Source: Pollenia angustigena
Lineage: Eukaryota > Arthropoda > Insecta > Diptera > Polleniidae
DNA length: 64,000 nucleotides
Reading direction: 5' to 3'
Assembly: GCA_930367215.1 (NCBI GenBank)
Contig: OV884059.1
Span: 9,200,945-9,264,944, forward strand
In this document: piece after piece, positions 32,795-45,336 of the stretch
How the letters are laid out: the number at the start of each line of letters is the position of its first letter
How positions within the stretch are numbered: the stretch's first letter is position 1
Translations under genes and position numbers: made by a program
The notes under the pieces: model-generated
Told to the model about the DNA's origin: nothing
Database searches by the model: none
The model's input: the letters and a program-made list of their open reading frames with translations, nothing else

Positions 32795-34300
32795 ATTTTT
32801 AATTGTGCATTATGAAGATGGTACATTTTTACCACCCTGTGGCTTAGCCTCTGTACAGACAGGGTTTCAAAAAATTCTACAATATAAAAGTTTAGCTTGT
32901 CCTTATAAATTGTTTGTACATATTTATCTAAAATCAGTTTCGGGTTTAAAGTGTAGTTTAAAAGTTTAACTATATACAAACATATATTATTTTTTTTGAA
33001 ACGCATATTATTATTATTATTATTGCTATATTAATCCTTGACACCCTGCAGCTTAGGCCAAGTAGTAGCAGGGTGATCATTAACAACATTTTCTGGAATC
33101 TTAAGTCCTTTTCTTTCAACTTCATATACAAAATTATAATTATAAATTAGCTCCATATTAGAAAAGTTACACATAAATAAACATTTTGTGGTCTTAATTT
33201 ATTATTGCGATGCATGATGAATATGATAAAGCATACTCTGTGGCGCTGTTTTCTAATTAACTGCAAAGTGAATTGTGTCAACAATGTTTAAACAGTACGA
33301 GCAGTATTGTCAGCCTGTTTCCAAATGCCAACAGTTATTTTCCGTTCCCTCCCCCCACTCCAAAAACTAATTAAGTTATGTGCCCAAAAATTGCCATAAT
33401 GTTTATTATTAGAACTTAGTGCGTAAATGTTTTTTTTTTTTTTTTTTGGAAATTTATTTCAGTGCTAATTGTTTTAAGAGGCATTTTTCTCAATGAATGT
33501 GTTAAATTTAACATAAAATTTTAGCCACTTAAATAATTTTAAATAGGGAACATATGCAGCTGTGGTAAAATTTATATTAAGTGGCTTGTTTTTGGTTATG
33601 CTTTTTAGAATTTAAAATAAATTATTTCGGTTTTATACGTTTTTTTTTTTTTTTTTAACTAAAGTGAAATTTTGTGTTGTTCTAAAAATAAAAACAATTA
33701 AATTTACCAACCCACTCATTAAAAATTATTTTCAAAATCGTTGATCTAGAAACTATTTTTAAAATAACAACAAACAAAAAATTGTCAATGTTATTTTTGG
33801 GAATACAAAATTTATTATTAATAACATTTCCGTATGACGTGCTTAATTCCCAAGTGTTTCATTCAGTTCCTTATTACGTAAAATTGACAGTTTTTTGGGG
33901 AGAAGAAAAAATTAATAATTAATAAATGCCAAAAATTTGCAGAAAATTATAAAAAAAAAAACTTCTAAGAATCGAAAAAAAGAAACTCAAGTCAAAGTTT
34001 TTGATCTACAAAAGAGAAATTTTGTAAAACACAAATCAGAATTGTTACCCTCGTGGTTGTTTTAAGGATATTTGAATATTTCGTTAAAATCCTAAAATGC
34101 TTCCATTTAACTTCCCTATTTTTCTGAAAAATTTAATCTGGGCCTAGTAAAACAACTTAGTTTAAAAAATTTGTTTTAATTTTTTTTTTTTTTTAATTTT
34201 TTAAATTAAATTTTATTTTGTAATATTTTTTGCATAACATATACAAATTTCTGTTAATATTTTCCAATATAAATCAATATATGAAACAGAGATGGGAACT
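32795..34300. other. AT-rich stretch without a supported gene
   Basis: Contains an ATT trinucleotide run near 33007-33025, T runs near 33431 and 33640, and a dispersed-repeat copy at about 33785-33865. CACCCTG/CAGGGTG words near 32832-33075 did not resolve into an element. Confidence 0.45.
33785..33865 (+). repeat. Dispersed repeat family (GGGAATACAAAATTT type), copy 3
   Basis: GGGAATACAAAATTTATTAT, CGTATGACGTGCTTAATTCC and a trailing CAAGTGTTTCATT match the copy at 58.2 kb. The downstream part of the family is absent. Confidence 0.6.
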
Positions 34301-34344
34301 TTAGTAACATGAAGATTTAATAGCATAAAACACATATTTTGCCA

Positions 34345-35925
34345 ATATTAAAAAGTTTCGTTAAGTTTTTGAATCGCTTTAATTTCAAATATCGGTCTCA
34401 ATTATTAAGCTGTATATTAATAATAAATGCATTAAGCAAAGATATTCCTGGACACGCTGTTTTTCGAAAAAAAAAAAAAAAAAAAAAATAAAAAAATCGT
34501 TAAGTTTTTATTTTTGTTAAAAATCAACTTTTTCTAGATTTATTTTTAACTTTATTTACAGTAAAAGAAAATGCAAGTTTTTAATTAACTTTTTTTTTTA
34601 TGAAATTATTTAAAAAGTTTCGTTAAGTTTTTTACACAAGATATACATTTTTTTCTAGATTCATTTAAGACTTGTTATATAGTAAAAGAAAACAAAAACA
34701 TTTTTGTTAATAGAATTTTTATTCAGAAATTAAAGTTTCGTTAAATTTTTATGTTCAAAAAAAAAAAATTTCTTGAAACTCCTCTATTGTCTTTTTTATA
34801 GTAAAGGATTTTACAACAATAATCTATACACAAATGTTTTTCGTTGATAAAATGGAGTTTCGTTAAGTTTTTCTTAATAAACAAATTTTAAATTTTTATC
34901 GGATTTATTTTGTTGCTTATTAATGGTAACCGAATATGGTAAAACATAATTCAAAGCAGTTTTCGTTGAGAACTTAAAGTTTCGTTAAGTTTTAAATTTC
35001 GGCAAAATTTAAAATTTTTATTCGATAAATTTATAATTAAACTAGAATTAAAGTTCTTGGTAATCTGGTTACCGAATATGGTAAGATATAATTCAAAGCA
35101 CTTTATGTTGTGAACATAAAGTTTCGTTAAGTTTTAAATTTCGACCAAAATTAAAAGTTTAAACAGACAAATTTATTATCAAACTTGTATTTAAGTTTAA
35201 GTTTAAGCTTCTAAAAAACTTTGTAAAAAAAATTAAATCTTCGTTAAGTTATGACAGTCGTCCAAATTGTGATATTGTTTTAAACTTTAACTTATTTAAA
35301 CAAATTTATTAATCAGGGGTGTGCTGGAAATCGGAAACGCAAGAATTTTAAACGTCGGTTTTTACAAAGATTTCTGTAATAAAAGAATTTTATGACGATT
35401 ATTTTACATTATTATTATATTTCTCTATTAAAAAAAAAATTATAAAAATAAGATTAAAAGTGTATAAAAAACAACTTCCAAATTCTTGCGCTTTACGATT
35501 GCGATTTCCAGCACACCCCTGAATAGTTTTTTTTTTTAAATATATTTGATTTAGAAAATAATGTTTCGTTAAGTTTTTGTCTTAATTTAAGATTATCATA
35601 AAACAATATTATTAAATTTCTTTTAAAAAGAAAAATCTTAAATTTTGTCTAAATTTAATTTCTTTCAGAAATTAAACTTTCGTTAAGTTTACGCCTCTGT
35701 CAAGCATTTAAAAAACATTATAAAGTGTTTTCTGAAGTCAATCAAAAATGACGAAATTTGCATTTTAATTTTATTGTTTGAAAAAGTATAGTTTCGTTAA
35801 GTTGTTTATTGTTTCAAATAAAATTAAAACATTAGTCTAGTTTTTTCTAAATTTGTGAAATTTTTTATTATATTACATATTTAATAGCTAAAATTTAGAA
35901 AGTTTCGTTAAGTTTTAAAAATCCT
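34345..35925 (+). repeat. ~120-bp tandem array with constant core GTTTCGTTAAGTTTT
   Basis: The core recurs near 34356, 34495 (short), 34612, 34733, 34857, 34980, 35122, 35240, 35564, 35688, 35792 and 35903. Typical spacing is 105-140 bp, apart from one gap caused by a nested MITE at 35314-35521. Between cores the units have diverged to plain A/T sequence, although neighbouring units near 34.93-35.15 kb still share GGTAACCGAATATGGTAA and CATAATTCAAAGCA-like blocks. The core is better kept than the spacer. No gene is visible. Confidence 0.85.
35314..35521. mobile_element. 208-bp MITE, CAGGGGTGTGCTGGAAATCG ends
   Basis: The left CAGGGGTGTGCTGGAAATCG and right CGATTTCCAGCACACCCCTG are exact inverted copies once a small offset inside is allowed. 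A CGCAAGAATTT / AAATTCTTGCG pair follows further in. CAGGGG termini are hAT-like, but only AAT is repeated at both flanks rather than 8 bp. It interrupts one unit of the GTTTCGTTAAG array. Confidence 0.78.
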
Positions 35926-35929
35926 TAGT

Positions 35930-36600
35930 TTTTTTGTTTTGTTTTTAAATTTCAAAATCTTTTAGAAGCGATTAACCCTCTTAATGAAAAATGTAATCAA
36001 TAGCACCGTCACAAAACGCATTAAGTACATTAGCCTTCCCTGCCACTGTCTACAATGCCTTCCTTAAAAAAGTAATAGCAATTTCTTACTGACGTATAAA
36101 TTTCTCTTGCTCTATATATTTTTTGAAAGGACAAACATCCTTTTTTACCACTTAAATGTTTCTGCTGCTGTTGTCTTTTCGCACTGTTGTTGCATTGCAA
36201 ATCCCTGCAAAACGCAAAAAAACCCTTATGAGGGCTTAACAAATTGCAGAAACAACGTAAAAGGTGAAGGAAAAATTCATGACCAAAATCGTATTATATT
36301 TATGCAGGCACACTCCATCACTTTTACCCACTTTGACTCGGTAAAAGCAAATACACACAAACTACAGCAACTCAAATACATTTTACTTTTTTAACAAAAC
36401 TATTGGCGTAAGTGCTGACGAACAGAAGCTAAATATGATAATCTTCTAGAGAGAAATATTTTTTCTACAACAAAAACAAGAAAAAAAAGTTGAAAGATTG
36501 TGTAACATCGAAACACCTTGAGGATTTTCGTTTAAATGAAAATTAAGAAATGTTGCCCTTTATCGGAATTCTATTAAAGTTAATGGCTTAAGATGATAGA
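35930..36600. other. AT-rich stretch without recognised features
   Basis: Two facing open frames at about 36030-36394 have no recognised domain and are unlikely to be genes. No repeats were identified. Confidence 0.45.
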
Positions 36601-36609
36601 AATACAAAT

Positions 36610-37372
36610 ATCTTGTATAAAGACCCGGTTTCTGTTTTTATATTTTTAAAAGAATCGGTTTTATTTCAATATGTTATTACAACATCTTATTTTAGTACAT
36701 ATTTTTAAAAACCCGGTTAATAATTCAATATTTTTTTATTAAAACTGGTTTGAATATCAATATTTTTAGTTAGAACCGGTTCTTTTTTTTAAATGTTTTT
36801 TTATAAGAACCGGTTCTTTTATTAATATTTTTTATAAAACCGGTTCTTATTGTAATATTTTTTACAAAAAACCGGTTCTTATATCAATCTATTTTATGAA
36901 AACCGTTTCTTTATTTAATATTTTTATAAGAAAAAGCTCTTATTTTTATATTTTCTACAAAAATCGGTAAGTATTTGAAAACTTTGCATACAAATCGGGT
37001 TTAAAAAATATTAATTAATTAATTTCAATATTTTCTTTAAGAACGGTTTCTGTTTTCTGTGTTTTCAAAAACTAACGGTTTTCACTTTCATTTTTTCTAT
37101 ATGAACAAGATAATATTTAAATATTATCCATAAAAACCGGTACTTAATTTAATATTTTGTATAAGAATTAGTTCTTATTAAAAACATTTCTATTAAAACT
37201 TGTTCTTCTGCCTATTTTTAGAAAACGTAAACAACAGAGTAAGTGAGAAATTATATTGGAAACAAAAACAAATTTAAATTGTTTATTGTTGCTTTCAATA
37301 TACTTTCTCAATCACTCACTTGTTTACGTTTTATAAAAACAGGCAGCTTATTTCAGTATTATTTTAGAGAAC
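36610..37372 (+). repeat. AACCGGTT minisatellite array III
   Basis: Units AACCGGTTCTTATTTCAATA plus TTTTTTATAAG. Intact cores lie near 36775, 36807, 36838 and 36870. A 139-bp MITE (37208-37346) interrupts it, and the 383-bp array follows directly. Confidence 0.85.
37208..37346. mobile_element. 139-bp foldback MITE, AAAACGTAAACAA arms
   Basis: The left CTGCCTATTTTTAGAAAACG continues GTAAACAACAGAGTAAGTGA. The right arm is the near reverse complement, ending CGTTTTATAAAAACAGGCAG. CTT flanks both sides (37205-37207 and 37347-37349) and restores the array sequence GTTCTTATTTC when removed, so a 3-bp duplication is supported. Confidence 0.78.
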
Positions 37373-40300
37373 ATTTTAAATTTTTCGAATTTTATTCTAT
37401 GAGCTAAATTTCAGTTATGTATTTTATAAAGCTTTTTTGTAATAGTTCTATTCCTACAATTTTTCAGAAACGACTTTATACACTACCAGACTATTATTTT
37501 GTATTTTCTTTTTACATTTTACCTTAGCCTTCCGTTGGAAAGCAATGAGGTATATTGAATGTACAGAAAAATTTACAATTATTAGACACCAGCAGAATGT
37601 AATGCATTTTCTGGCCCGCTACGGCCGTCGTCAGCATTCTTTGTGTCTCACTGGATAGTGTTACTTTATAAATTGAATGTATTTAACTCAACTACTTTAA
37701 CAAATAGAAACTGGGAATTATTTCCTTCCGAAGGTAACTTTATATTATGTTCAACATTTTAAATTTTTCGAATTTTATTCTATGAGCTAAATTTCAGTTA
37801 TGTATTTTATAAAGCTTTTTTGTAATAGTTCTATTCCTACAATTTTTCAGAAACGACTTTATACACTACCAGACTATTATTTTGTATTTTCTTTTTACAT
37901 TTTACCTTAGCCTTCCGTTGGAAAGCAATGAGGTATATTGAATGTACAGAAAAATTTACAATTATTAGACACCAGCAGAATGTAATGCATTTTCTGGCCC
38001 GCTACGGCCGTCGTCAGCATTCTTTGTGTCTCACTGGATAGTGTTACTTTATAAATTGAATGTATTTAACTCAACTACTTTAACAAATAGAAACTGGGAA
38101 TTATTTCCTTCCGAAGGTAACTTTATATTATGTTCAACATTTTAAATTTTTCGAATTTTTCTATTTGTTAAAGTAGTTGAGTTAAATACATTCAATTTAT
38201 AAAGTAACACTATCCAGTGAGACACAAAGAATGCTGACGACGGCCGTAGCGGGCCAGAAAATGCATTACATTCTGCTGGTGTCTAATAATTGTAAATTTT
38301 TCTGTACATTCAATATACCTCATTGCTTTCCAACGGAAGGCTAAGGTAAAATGTAAAAAGAAAATACAAAATAATAGTCTGGTAGTGTATAAAGTCGTTT
38401 CTGAAAAATTGTAGGAATAGAACTATTACAAAAAAGCTTTATAAAATACATAACTGAAATTTAGCTCATAGAATAAAATTCGAAAAATTTAAAATGTTGA
38501 ACATAATATAAAGTTACCTTCGGAAGGAAATAATTCCCAGTTTCTATTTGTTAAAGTAGTTGAGTTAAATACATTCAATTTATAAAGTAACACTATCCAG
38601 TGAGACACAAAGAATGCTGACGACGGCCGTAGCGGGCCAGAAAATGCATTACATTCTGCTGGTGTCTAATAATTGTAAATTTTTCTGTACATTCAATATA
38701 CCTCATTGCTTTCCAACGGAAGGCTAAGGTAAAATGTAAAAAGAAAATACAAAATAATAGTCTGGTAGTGTATAAAGTCGTTTCTGAAAAATTGTAGGAA
38801 TAGAACTATTACAAAAAAGCTTTATAAAATACATAACTGAAATTTAGCTCATAGAATAAAATTCGAAAAATTTAAAATGTTGAACATAATATAAAGTTAC
38901 CTTCGGAAGGAAATAATTCCCAGTTTCTATTTGTTAAAGTAGTTGAGTTAAATACATTCAATTTATAAAGTAACACTATCCAGTGAGACACAAAGAATGC
39001 TGACGACGGCCGTAGCGGGCCAGAAAATGCATTACATTCTGCTGGTGTCTAATAATTGTAAATTTTTCTGTACATTCAATATACCTCATTGCTTTCCAAC
39101 GGAAGGCTAAGGTAAAATGTAAAAAGAAAATACAAAATAATAGTCTGGTAGTGTATAAAGTCGTTTCTGAAAAATTGTAGGAATAGAACTATTACAAAAA
39201 AGCTTTATAAAATACATAACTGAAATTTAGCTCATAGAATAAAATTCGAAAAATTTAAAATGTTGAACATAATATAAAGTTACCTTCGGAAGGAAATAAT
39301 TCCCAGTTTCTATTTGTTAAAGTAGTTGAGTTAAATACATTCAATTTATAAAGTAACACTATCCAGTGAGACACAAAGAATGCTGACGACGGCCGTAGCG
39401 GGCCAGAAAATGCATTACATTCTGCTGGTGTCTAATAATTGTAAATTTTTCTGTACATTCAATATACCTCATTGCTTTCCAACGGAAGGCTAAGGTAAAA
39501 TGTAAAAAGAAAATACAAAATAATAGTCTGGTAGTGTATAAAGTCGTTTCTGAAAAATTGTAGGAATAGAACTATTACAAAAAAGCTTTATAAAATACAT
39601 AACTGAAATTTAGCTCATAGAATAAAATTCGAAAAATTTAAAATGTTGAACATAATATAAAGTTACCTTCGGAAGGAAATAATTCCCAGTTTCTATTTGT
39701 TAAAGTAGTTGAGTTAAATACATTCAATTTATAAAGTAACACTATCCAGTGAGACACAAAGAATGCTGACGACGGCCGTAGCGGGCCAGAAAATGCATTA
39801 CATTCTGCTGGTGTCTAATAATTGTAAATTTTTCTGTACATTCAATATACCTCATTGCTTTCCAACGGAAGGCTAAGGTAAAATGTAAAAAGAAAATACA
39901 AAATAATAGTCTGGTAGTGTATAAAGTCGTTTCTGAAAAATTGTAGGAATAGAACTATTACAAAAAAGCTTTATAAAATACATAACTGAAATTTAGCTCA
40001 TAGAATAAAATTCGAAAAATTTAAAATGTTGAACATAATATAAAGTTACCTTCGGAAGGAAATAATTCCCAGTTTCTATTTGTTAAAGTAGTTGAGTTAA
40101 ATACATTCAATTTATAAAGTAACACTATCCAGTGAGACACAAAGAATGCTGACGACGGCCGTAGCGGGCCAGAAAATGCATTACATTCTGCTGGTGTCTA
40201 ATAATTGTAAATTTTTCTGTACATTCAATATACCTCATTGCTTTCCAACGGAAGGCTAAGGTAAAATGTAAAAAGAAAATACAAAATAATAGTCTGGTAG

Positions 40301-40460
40301 TGTATAAAGTCGTTTCTGAAAAATTGTAGGAATAGAACTATTACAAAAAAGCTTTATAAAATACATAACTGAAATTTAGCTCATAGAATAAAATTCGAAA
40401 AATTTAAAATGTTGAACATAATATAAAGTTACCTTCGGAAGGAAATAATTCCCAGTTTCT
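37371..40460. repeat. Array of eight apparently identical 383-bp units, inverted 2+6
   Basis: Two forward units start at 37371 and 37754. A 24-base start of a third (38137-38160) is cut off, and six reverse-complement units start at 38161, 38544, 38927, 39310, 39693 and 40076, ending at 40458. The start-to-start spacing is 383 in every case. I noticed no differences between units. Each has a locally GC-rich segment with CTGGCCCGCTACGGCCGTCG. No long frame crosses a unit. The 12-mer ATTTTAGAGAAC flanks the whole block (37361-37372 and 40461-40472). The array sits inside AACCGGTT minisatellite DNA. Confidence 0.92.
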
Positions 40461-40472
40461 ATTTTAGAGAAC

Positions 40473-41715
40473 CTTTTCTAATTTTAATATTTCTTATAAA
40501 AACCGGCTCTGATTACAATATTTTTCTCTTAGAACCAGTTCTAGTTCTAATCTTTTCTTTTAAAACGGGTTCTTATTAAAGTAATTTTGGAATAACCAGT
40601 TTTTATTTTAATGTTTTCATAAAAAACCGACTCTTTTTCAACATTTTCAATAAGAACTGATTCTTATTTTAATATTTTTTTTAAAACTGTTCTTATTTGT
40701 TATTTTTTTTATAAGAACTGGGCCAAATTACGGCATTCGATATCGATCGAAATTCCAATCTAAATTGTATTTCAATTTCGATCGATATCGAATGAGGTAA
40801 TTTGGCCCCTGGTTTTTGTTTCCATATTTTTTTAGACCCGGTGTTTTTATTTCAAAAATTGTTTATAAGAACCAGTTTTTATTACAATATTTTCTTTAAA
40901 AACTTGTTCTTTGTATAATATTTTCTATTATAAACGGTTTTTATTGCAATTTTTTCGAAGAACCGATTTATTGGCAAAATATTTTTTATAACACTGGAAC
41001 TTATTTCACTATCTTTTTCAAACCGTTTCTTTTTTAATATTTTTTATAAGAACCGATTCTTATTTCAATATTTTCGTTTAGACACGATTTTTTTATTTTA
41101 ATTTTTTTTTTTAAAGGAGCCGGGGTTTCTTTAAAAACTTGTTCCTATTTTAATATTTAATATAAGGACCGGTTATGATTTAAATATATTTTGAAGAACC
41201 GTCTCTTTTGCAATATTTTTTTATAAGAACCGACCCTAAATTTAAAATTTTCTATTAGAACTAGTTTTTTTTTTTTTAATTATAATAAGAATTCGTTTTT
41301 ATTTCAATATTTTTTTTTTTGAAACTGTTTCTTATTTCAATAATTTTTTAAAAACCCGTTTCTTATCTCAATATCTTTTTTAAACCGATTCTTTTCCAAT
41401 ATTTTTTTATAAAAACCGATTTTTATTTCAATATTTTCTTTTCAAACTGGTTCTAATTTCAATTTTTTCTTTAAAAAACTGGGTTTTCAAATTTTTTTTT
41501 CTAAGAACCGGTTTTTATTTTTTTTAGACCCGGTTCTTTTTTAAAATTTTATTTTTAAGAACAGATTTTTGTGGAAAACTTTTCCTTAAAAACATGTTCT
41601 TTTTTCAATATTTTCCATAAGAACCGGTTATAAGTTCAATATGTCCCTAAAAACCAGTTATTTTTTCAACATTTTCTTTAAGAACCGGTTGTTAATTTAA
41701 TATGAGCTCTTATTT
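40473..41715 (+). repeat. AACCGGTT minisatellite array IV
   Basis: Continues the array found to the left of the 383-bp block, in the same orientation, with units AACCGGTTCTTATTTCAATA plus TTTT. Most cores are degenerate. Intact cores lie near 41507, 41623 and 41684. A MITE is nested at 40720-40808. Confidence 0.82.
40720..40808. mobile_element. 89-bp MITE with TATCGATCG hairpin, copy 1
   Basis: The left GGGCCAAATTACGGCATTCG continues ATATCGATCG. The right is the near reverse complement, CGATCGATATCGAATGAGGT, ending TTTGGCCC. The interrupted unit reads ...AGAACT|...|CTGGTTTTT, so the direct repeat at the edges is only CT. A second copy is at 51915-52003 in another AACCGGTT array. Confidence 0.78.
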
Positions 41716-42405
41716 TAAAAAAAATAAAATTTTTACACAATTAAAATTTTTTTAGGTCATTGGAAATTAATAAAAATCGAAAATAAAATTCATTAAATTT
41801 TTTTCGGACTTTTGTTTCGTTTTCTTTGATTTTAAATTTAAAATTTATTTGTTTTCAATTTTTGTTATCCAAAAAAGCAATTATTGTTTGTCTGCAATTA
41901 TTTTTTTATATTACCAAAAATGTTAATACCCGTTTGGTGTTTTTTATTCGTTTTTATTTGATTTCTTTTTGCAGCCATAATTGTGTCAGGTTTTTTTTGT
42001 GTGTTTTGCTCAAACTTGAACTTAAATTATTGGCTTTAGGCCAATTGAAAATAAATTACACCAAAATGTTTAATGAATATTATTCCAGTCATTACAAACA
42101 AAAACAAATTTTATTTTGTAAATTTTTGCCTGCGTATGCGTTGATGTTTGGTTGTCGACGTTAACAATAAAATTAATCCGAAAAAGTCGGTCAGCAGCAG
42201 AAAAAAAATGTTTCGTAGCCAAAAAGAAAAATTTACTCGCCAATTTTTATTACAATTTTTTATTTTTATGTTGTAAAAACAAAAGCAAAAAATGCATTTA
42301 TTGTAATTTTTGTATCATACTGAAGAAGAAGAAACAGTTTTTGTAAATTTTATTTAATTTAATAAAAACACATGGAATTCAAAATAAAATGTTACAAGAA
42401 AAGCC
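41716..42405. other. AT-rich stretch without a supported gene
   Basis: Open frames 41826-42164 and 42152-42346 lack recognisable domains and have A/T-driven composition. This stretch separates two AACCGGTT arrays. Confidence 0.45.
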
Positions 42406-42409
42406 TTTC

Positions 42410-43900
42410 ATTTTAATATTATTTTTTTTAAACCGGTTCTTATGTTACTAATTTTTATAGAAACCGGCTCTTGTTTTACTATTTGCTAGAAGAACTGATT
42501 CTTAATTTAATATTTTTTTTTTTTAAAGATTCAGTCAGTAACTTTTTCATTATTTTCTCTGACAACCGCTTCTTGTTTTAATGTTTTCTTTAAAAACCGG
42601 TTCCTATCTCAGAACAGGTTAATTTGTTTATATCTTCTATAAGAACCGGATCTTATTTTAATATTTTCTTAACAATCCGGTTCTTATTTAATATGGTTCT
42701 TCTTGCAATATGTTTTGTAAGAATCGGCTTTTATATTAATGATTTCTATAAAAAGCGGTTTTAGTTGAAATATCCTGATTTAATACTGTTTAGAAAACCC
42801 AGTTCTTGTTTAAATGTCTTCTAAAAGAACCAATTTCTTTTAGCTGCTTCTAAATTTACTGGTTTTTATGTCAATATTTTGTGTAGGAAACGGTTTCTGC
42901 TTATTACTTTCTGGAAGAACCGGATCTTACTTACTAAATAACCGGTTTTTTTACTTAAACCCGGTTTTTCAAGTTTTTCTTTATTACATTTTACAAAAAA
43001 CAATTACATATTATATTTTAAATTAATGTAACGAGCAAAAGGAACCTATGTAGACATTCCGCCCGTTGTAGTGAAACAGAGCAGAATCTTCGGCAGGAAT
43101 TAAACCCTTTGCACTACTAACCTGCCCGGTATCCAGAACCGCTTTTTTTTATTCAGAACCGCTTTCTTGAATGCGTTTCATCAAAATAAGTTCACTTTCT
43201 TTAATGTTTTCGATACGAACCGGTTTTTGTTTTGATTTTTTCTCTTAGAACCGGTTAATTTTGTTATATCCTATAAAAACCGATTAATTTTTTAATGTTT
43301 TGATTACTTGTTATTTTTTCAATACTTTCTATAAAAACCACTTCTTTTTTCAATATTTTTTCTTTAAGGAACCGGTTTTTATTTTAATTTTTTTAAAGAA
43401 CCGGTTTTTATTTCAATGTTTTCAATAAAAACTGATTTATTAATATCTTTTCTTTTAGCATATATATATGAATGCGTTCCATCAAAATCGGTTCACTTTC
43501 TTTAAGTTTTCGATACGAACCGGTTTTTGTTTTTATTTTTTCTCTTAGAACCGGTTAATTTTTTTAAATCTTCTATAAGAACCGGTTCTTATTATAATGT
43601 TTTCATTACTTGTTCCTTGTAATTTTGTCAATACTTTCTATAAAAACCATTTCTTTTTTTCAATATTTTTTTAAGGAACCGGTTTTTATTTTAATTTTTT
43701 TTAAGAACCTGTTTTTATTCTATGAAAACTGATTCATTAATATCTTTTCTTTTATTATATATCAAGTGTTTATTTTTTCCTGTTTTAACGATAAAAATCT
43801 GTTTTAGTTTCTTTAATAAACGGTTTGTATTTGAAATATTTTCTTTAGGATGCGGTTTTTAATGTTTGATTTTTTCTTCAGTTTTATGGGCTTTTCTTCT
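42410..43900 (+). repeat. AACCGGTT minisatellite array V
   Basis: Units as in arrays III and IV. Intact or nearly intact cores lie near 42434, 42596, 42645, 43219, 43251, 43373, 43520 and 43553. A non-repeat stretch lies at about 43010-43135, with ACATTCCGCCCGTTGTAGTG and GGCAGGAATTAAACCC. A 301-bp segmental duplication lies at 43169-43760. Confidence 0.85.
43169..43760 (+). repeat. 301-bp segmental tandem duplication in array V
   Basis: Copies start with GAATGCGTTTCATCAAAAT at 43169 and GAATGCGTTCCATCAAAAT at 43470. Each runs through the same series of minisatellite units to a TTAATATCTTTTCTTTTA end followed by TATATAT. The copies differ by scattered substitutions, so this is an older higher-order event. 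Confidence 0.8.
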
Positions 43901-43904
43901 GACC

Positions 43905-45335
43905 TATTTTTATATTAATATTCAACTTTTTGTTTATCTTGTCAGCAATCGATTAGATTTTCTTTAATTTATGGCCTTTATATCATTCATTTCGTTTCAT
44001 TTCGGCAATAAATGAAGTGAATGATTTTTTAGAGATTCCATTAGAATTTATTTACTTTGCAAACAACATCAACAACCTGTTTAGATAAATTTTATTTTTA
44101 TTTAGTTATTTTTATTATTACTTAATTTTGTTTTATTGTTTGTGCCTGCCTGCAAATGCCTGCACTATTTTGCACTCGTGCATATTGAAGTTGCGGTTGA
44201 ATATTAATTGTAGCTCGTAACAGTGTTTTCGAATTCATTTGTTTGCAAATGTGTCGATGTAATTAAGAATGTGTGTAATTTTTTTTTTTTTTTTTTTTTT
44301 TTTTTTGTAAATTTTCCCCTTTTTGGGTTTGTTTATTAAATCAAGTGCATTCAGATACAAATTTGATACAATGGAAATTAAGTGGGATAAAATTTATTGC
44401 ATTGAGGTTGAGCTTGTTATTTGCTACCGATGCCGCCACTGATATTTTGCGAATAAAACAAAAACTGAACAAGATCAATAAAAAAAAAGCGCCAAATGAA
44501 ATTGAAAGCAAATTGAAAAACGTATATAAGTCGTAAATTAATTATTAAAAAAAAAAAAAAAAATAACGCTTAAGGCCAATTAAGATTGGAATTTGAAACA
44601 GGTGATTCCTTTAATTCATTTCACAGTTTAACTGACAGTTTTTGATTTCAAGTTAAAAAAAACATGTGTCTTTGTTTAATTGGTCAGAAAAACTCATAGA
44701 ACATGTTCTTGACATGTGTTGCTGGCTCTAGAAAAATAAAAATGTTTTAACCGGAAAAATTTAAAAACGTGCCATTAACAACAGAATTGTTTTAGAGCAT
44801 AAAACATGGGGGGACTTTATTCATACTGTGTTGGTAAAAAAATACAAAAAAGAAAAGAAAAAATCTACATCAAAGTGTAGTGAATGGAAAAACCACAGGA
44901 AGTCTTAATAGGCATTTGGTTTTAACTGACATAATTACCTATATAAATTTGTTAAATGCCAGTTAATTTGACAGCTGTTGGAAAATGACAGACATGAAAG
45001 ACATTTTTATAATCAATACTACTAAAAATTAAATTTAAACGTAAATAAGTTCAAATTAAAAGAAAAAGCAAACTCGAAACAGTATAAACTAATTTGATAA
45101 ATGGAATATAAAAGTAATTTTATTCTACTTCCACACTTTCTTTCTCTTTTTTACTCCCCTTTTCTTTTTAACACACACAAAATATTAATAATTATTTTTT
45201 CCTTAAAGCTCCAACAAATATGCTTTAGTTTTTAATAATTCATATATTTTTTATAGCATCAACTAAAACAAAATGCGTTGATGTTTTTGATGGTTTTCAT
45301 AATAAAAAAAACAAAAAAAAAAAAAAAAAACTTAT
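43905..45335. other. AT-rich stretch without recognised genes
   Basis: Contains an imperfect palindrome at about 43982-44025 (ATCATTCATTTCGTTTC / AAATGAAGTGAATGAT), a long T run at 44280-44306, and A runs at 44548-44563 and 45310-45330. The 63-residue frame at 44345 has no recognised domain. Confidence 0.45.
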
Positions 45336-45336
45336 G

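Noticed and set aside
32832..33075. Element bounded by CACCCTG / CAGGGTG words
   Set aside because: The words are short, occur more than twice and do not extend into inverted arms.
37371..40460. CRISPR-like array
   Set aside because: The repeats are contiguous 383-bp units without spacers, in a eukaryotic context.
43010..43135. tRNA or structured RNA in the GC-richer island of array V
   Set aside because: No A/B box pair or cloverleaf could be drawn. Only a short GGCAG/CTGCC pairing is present.
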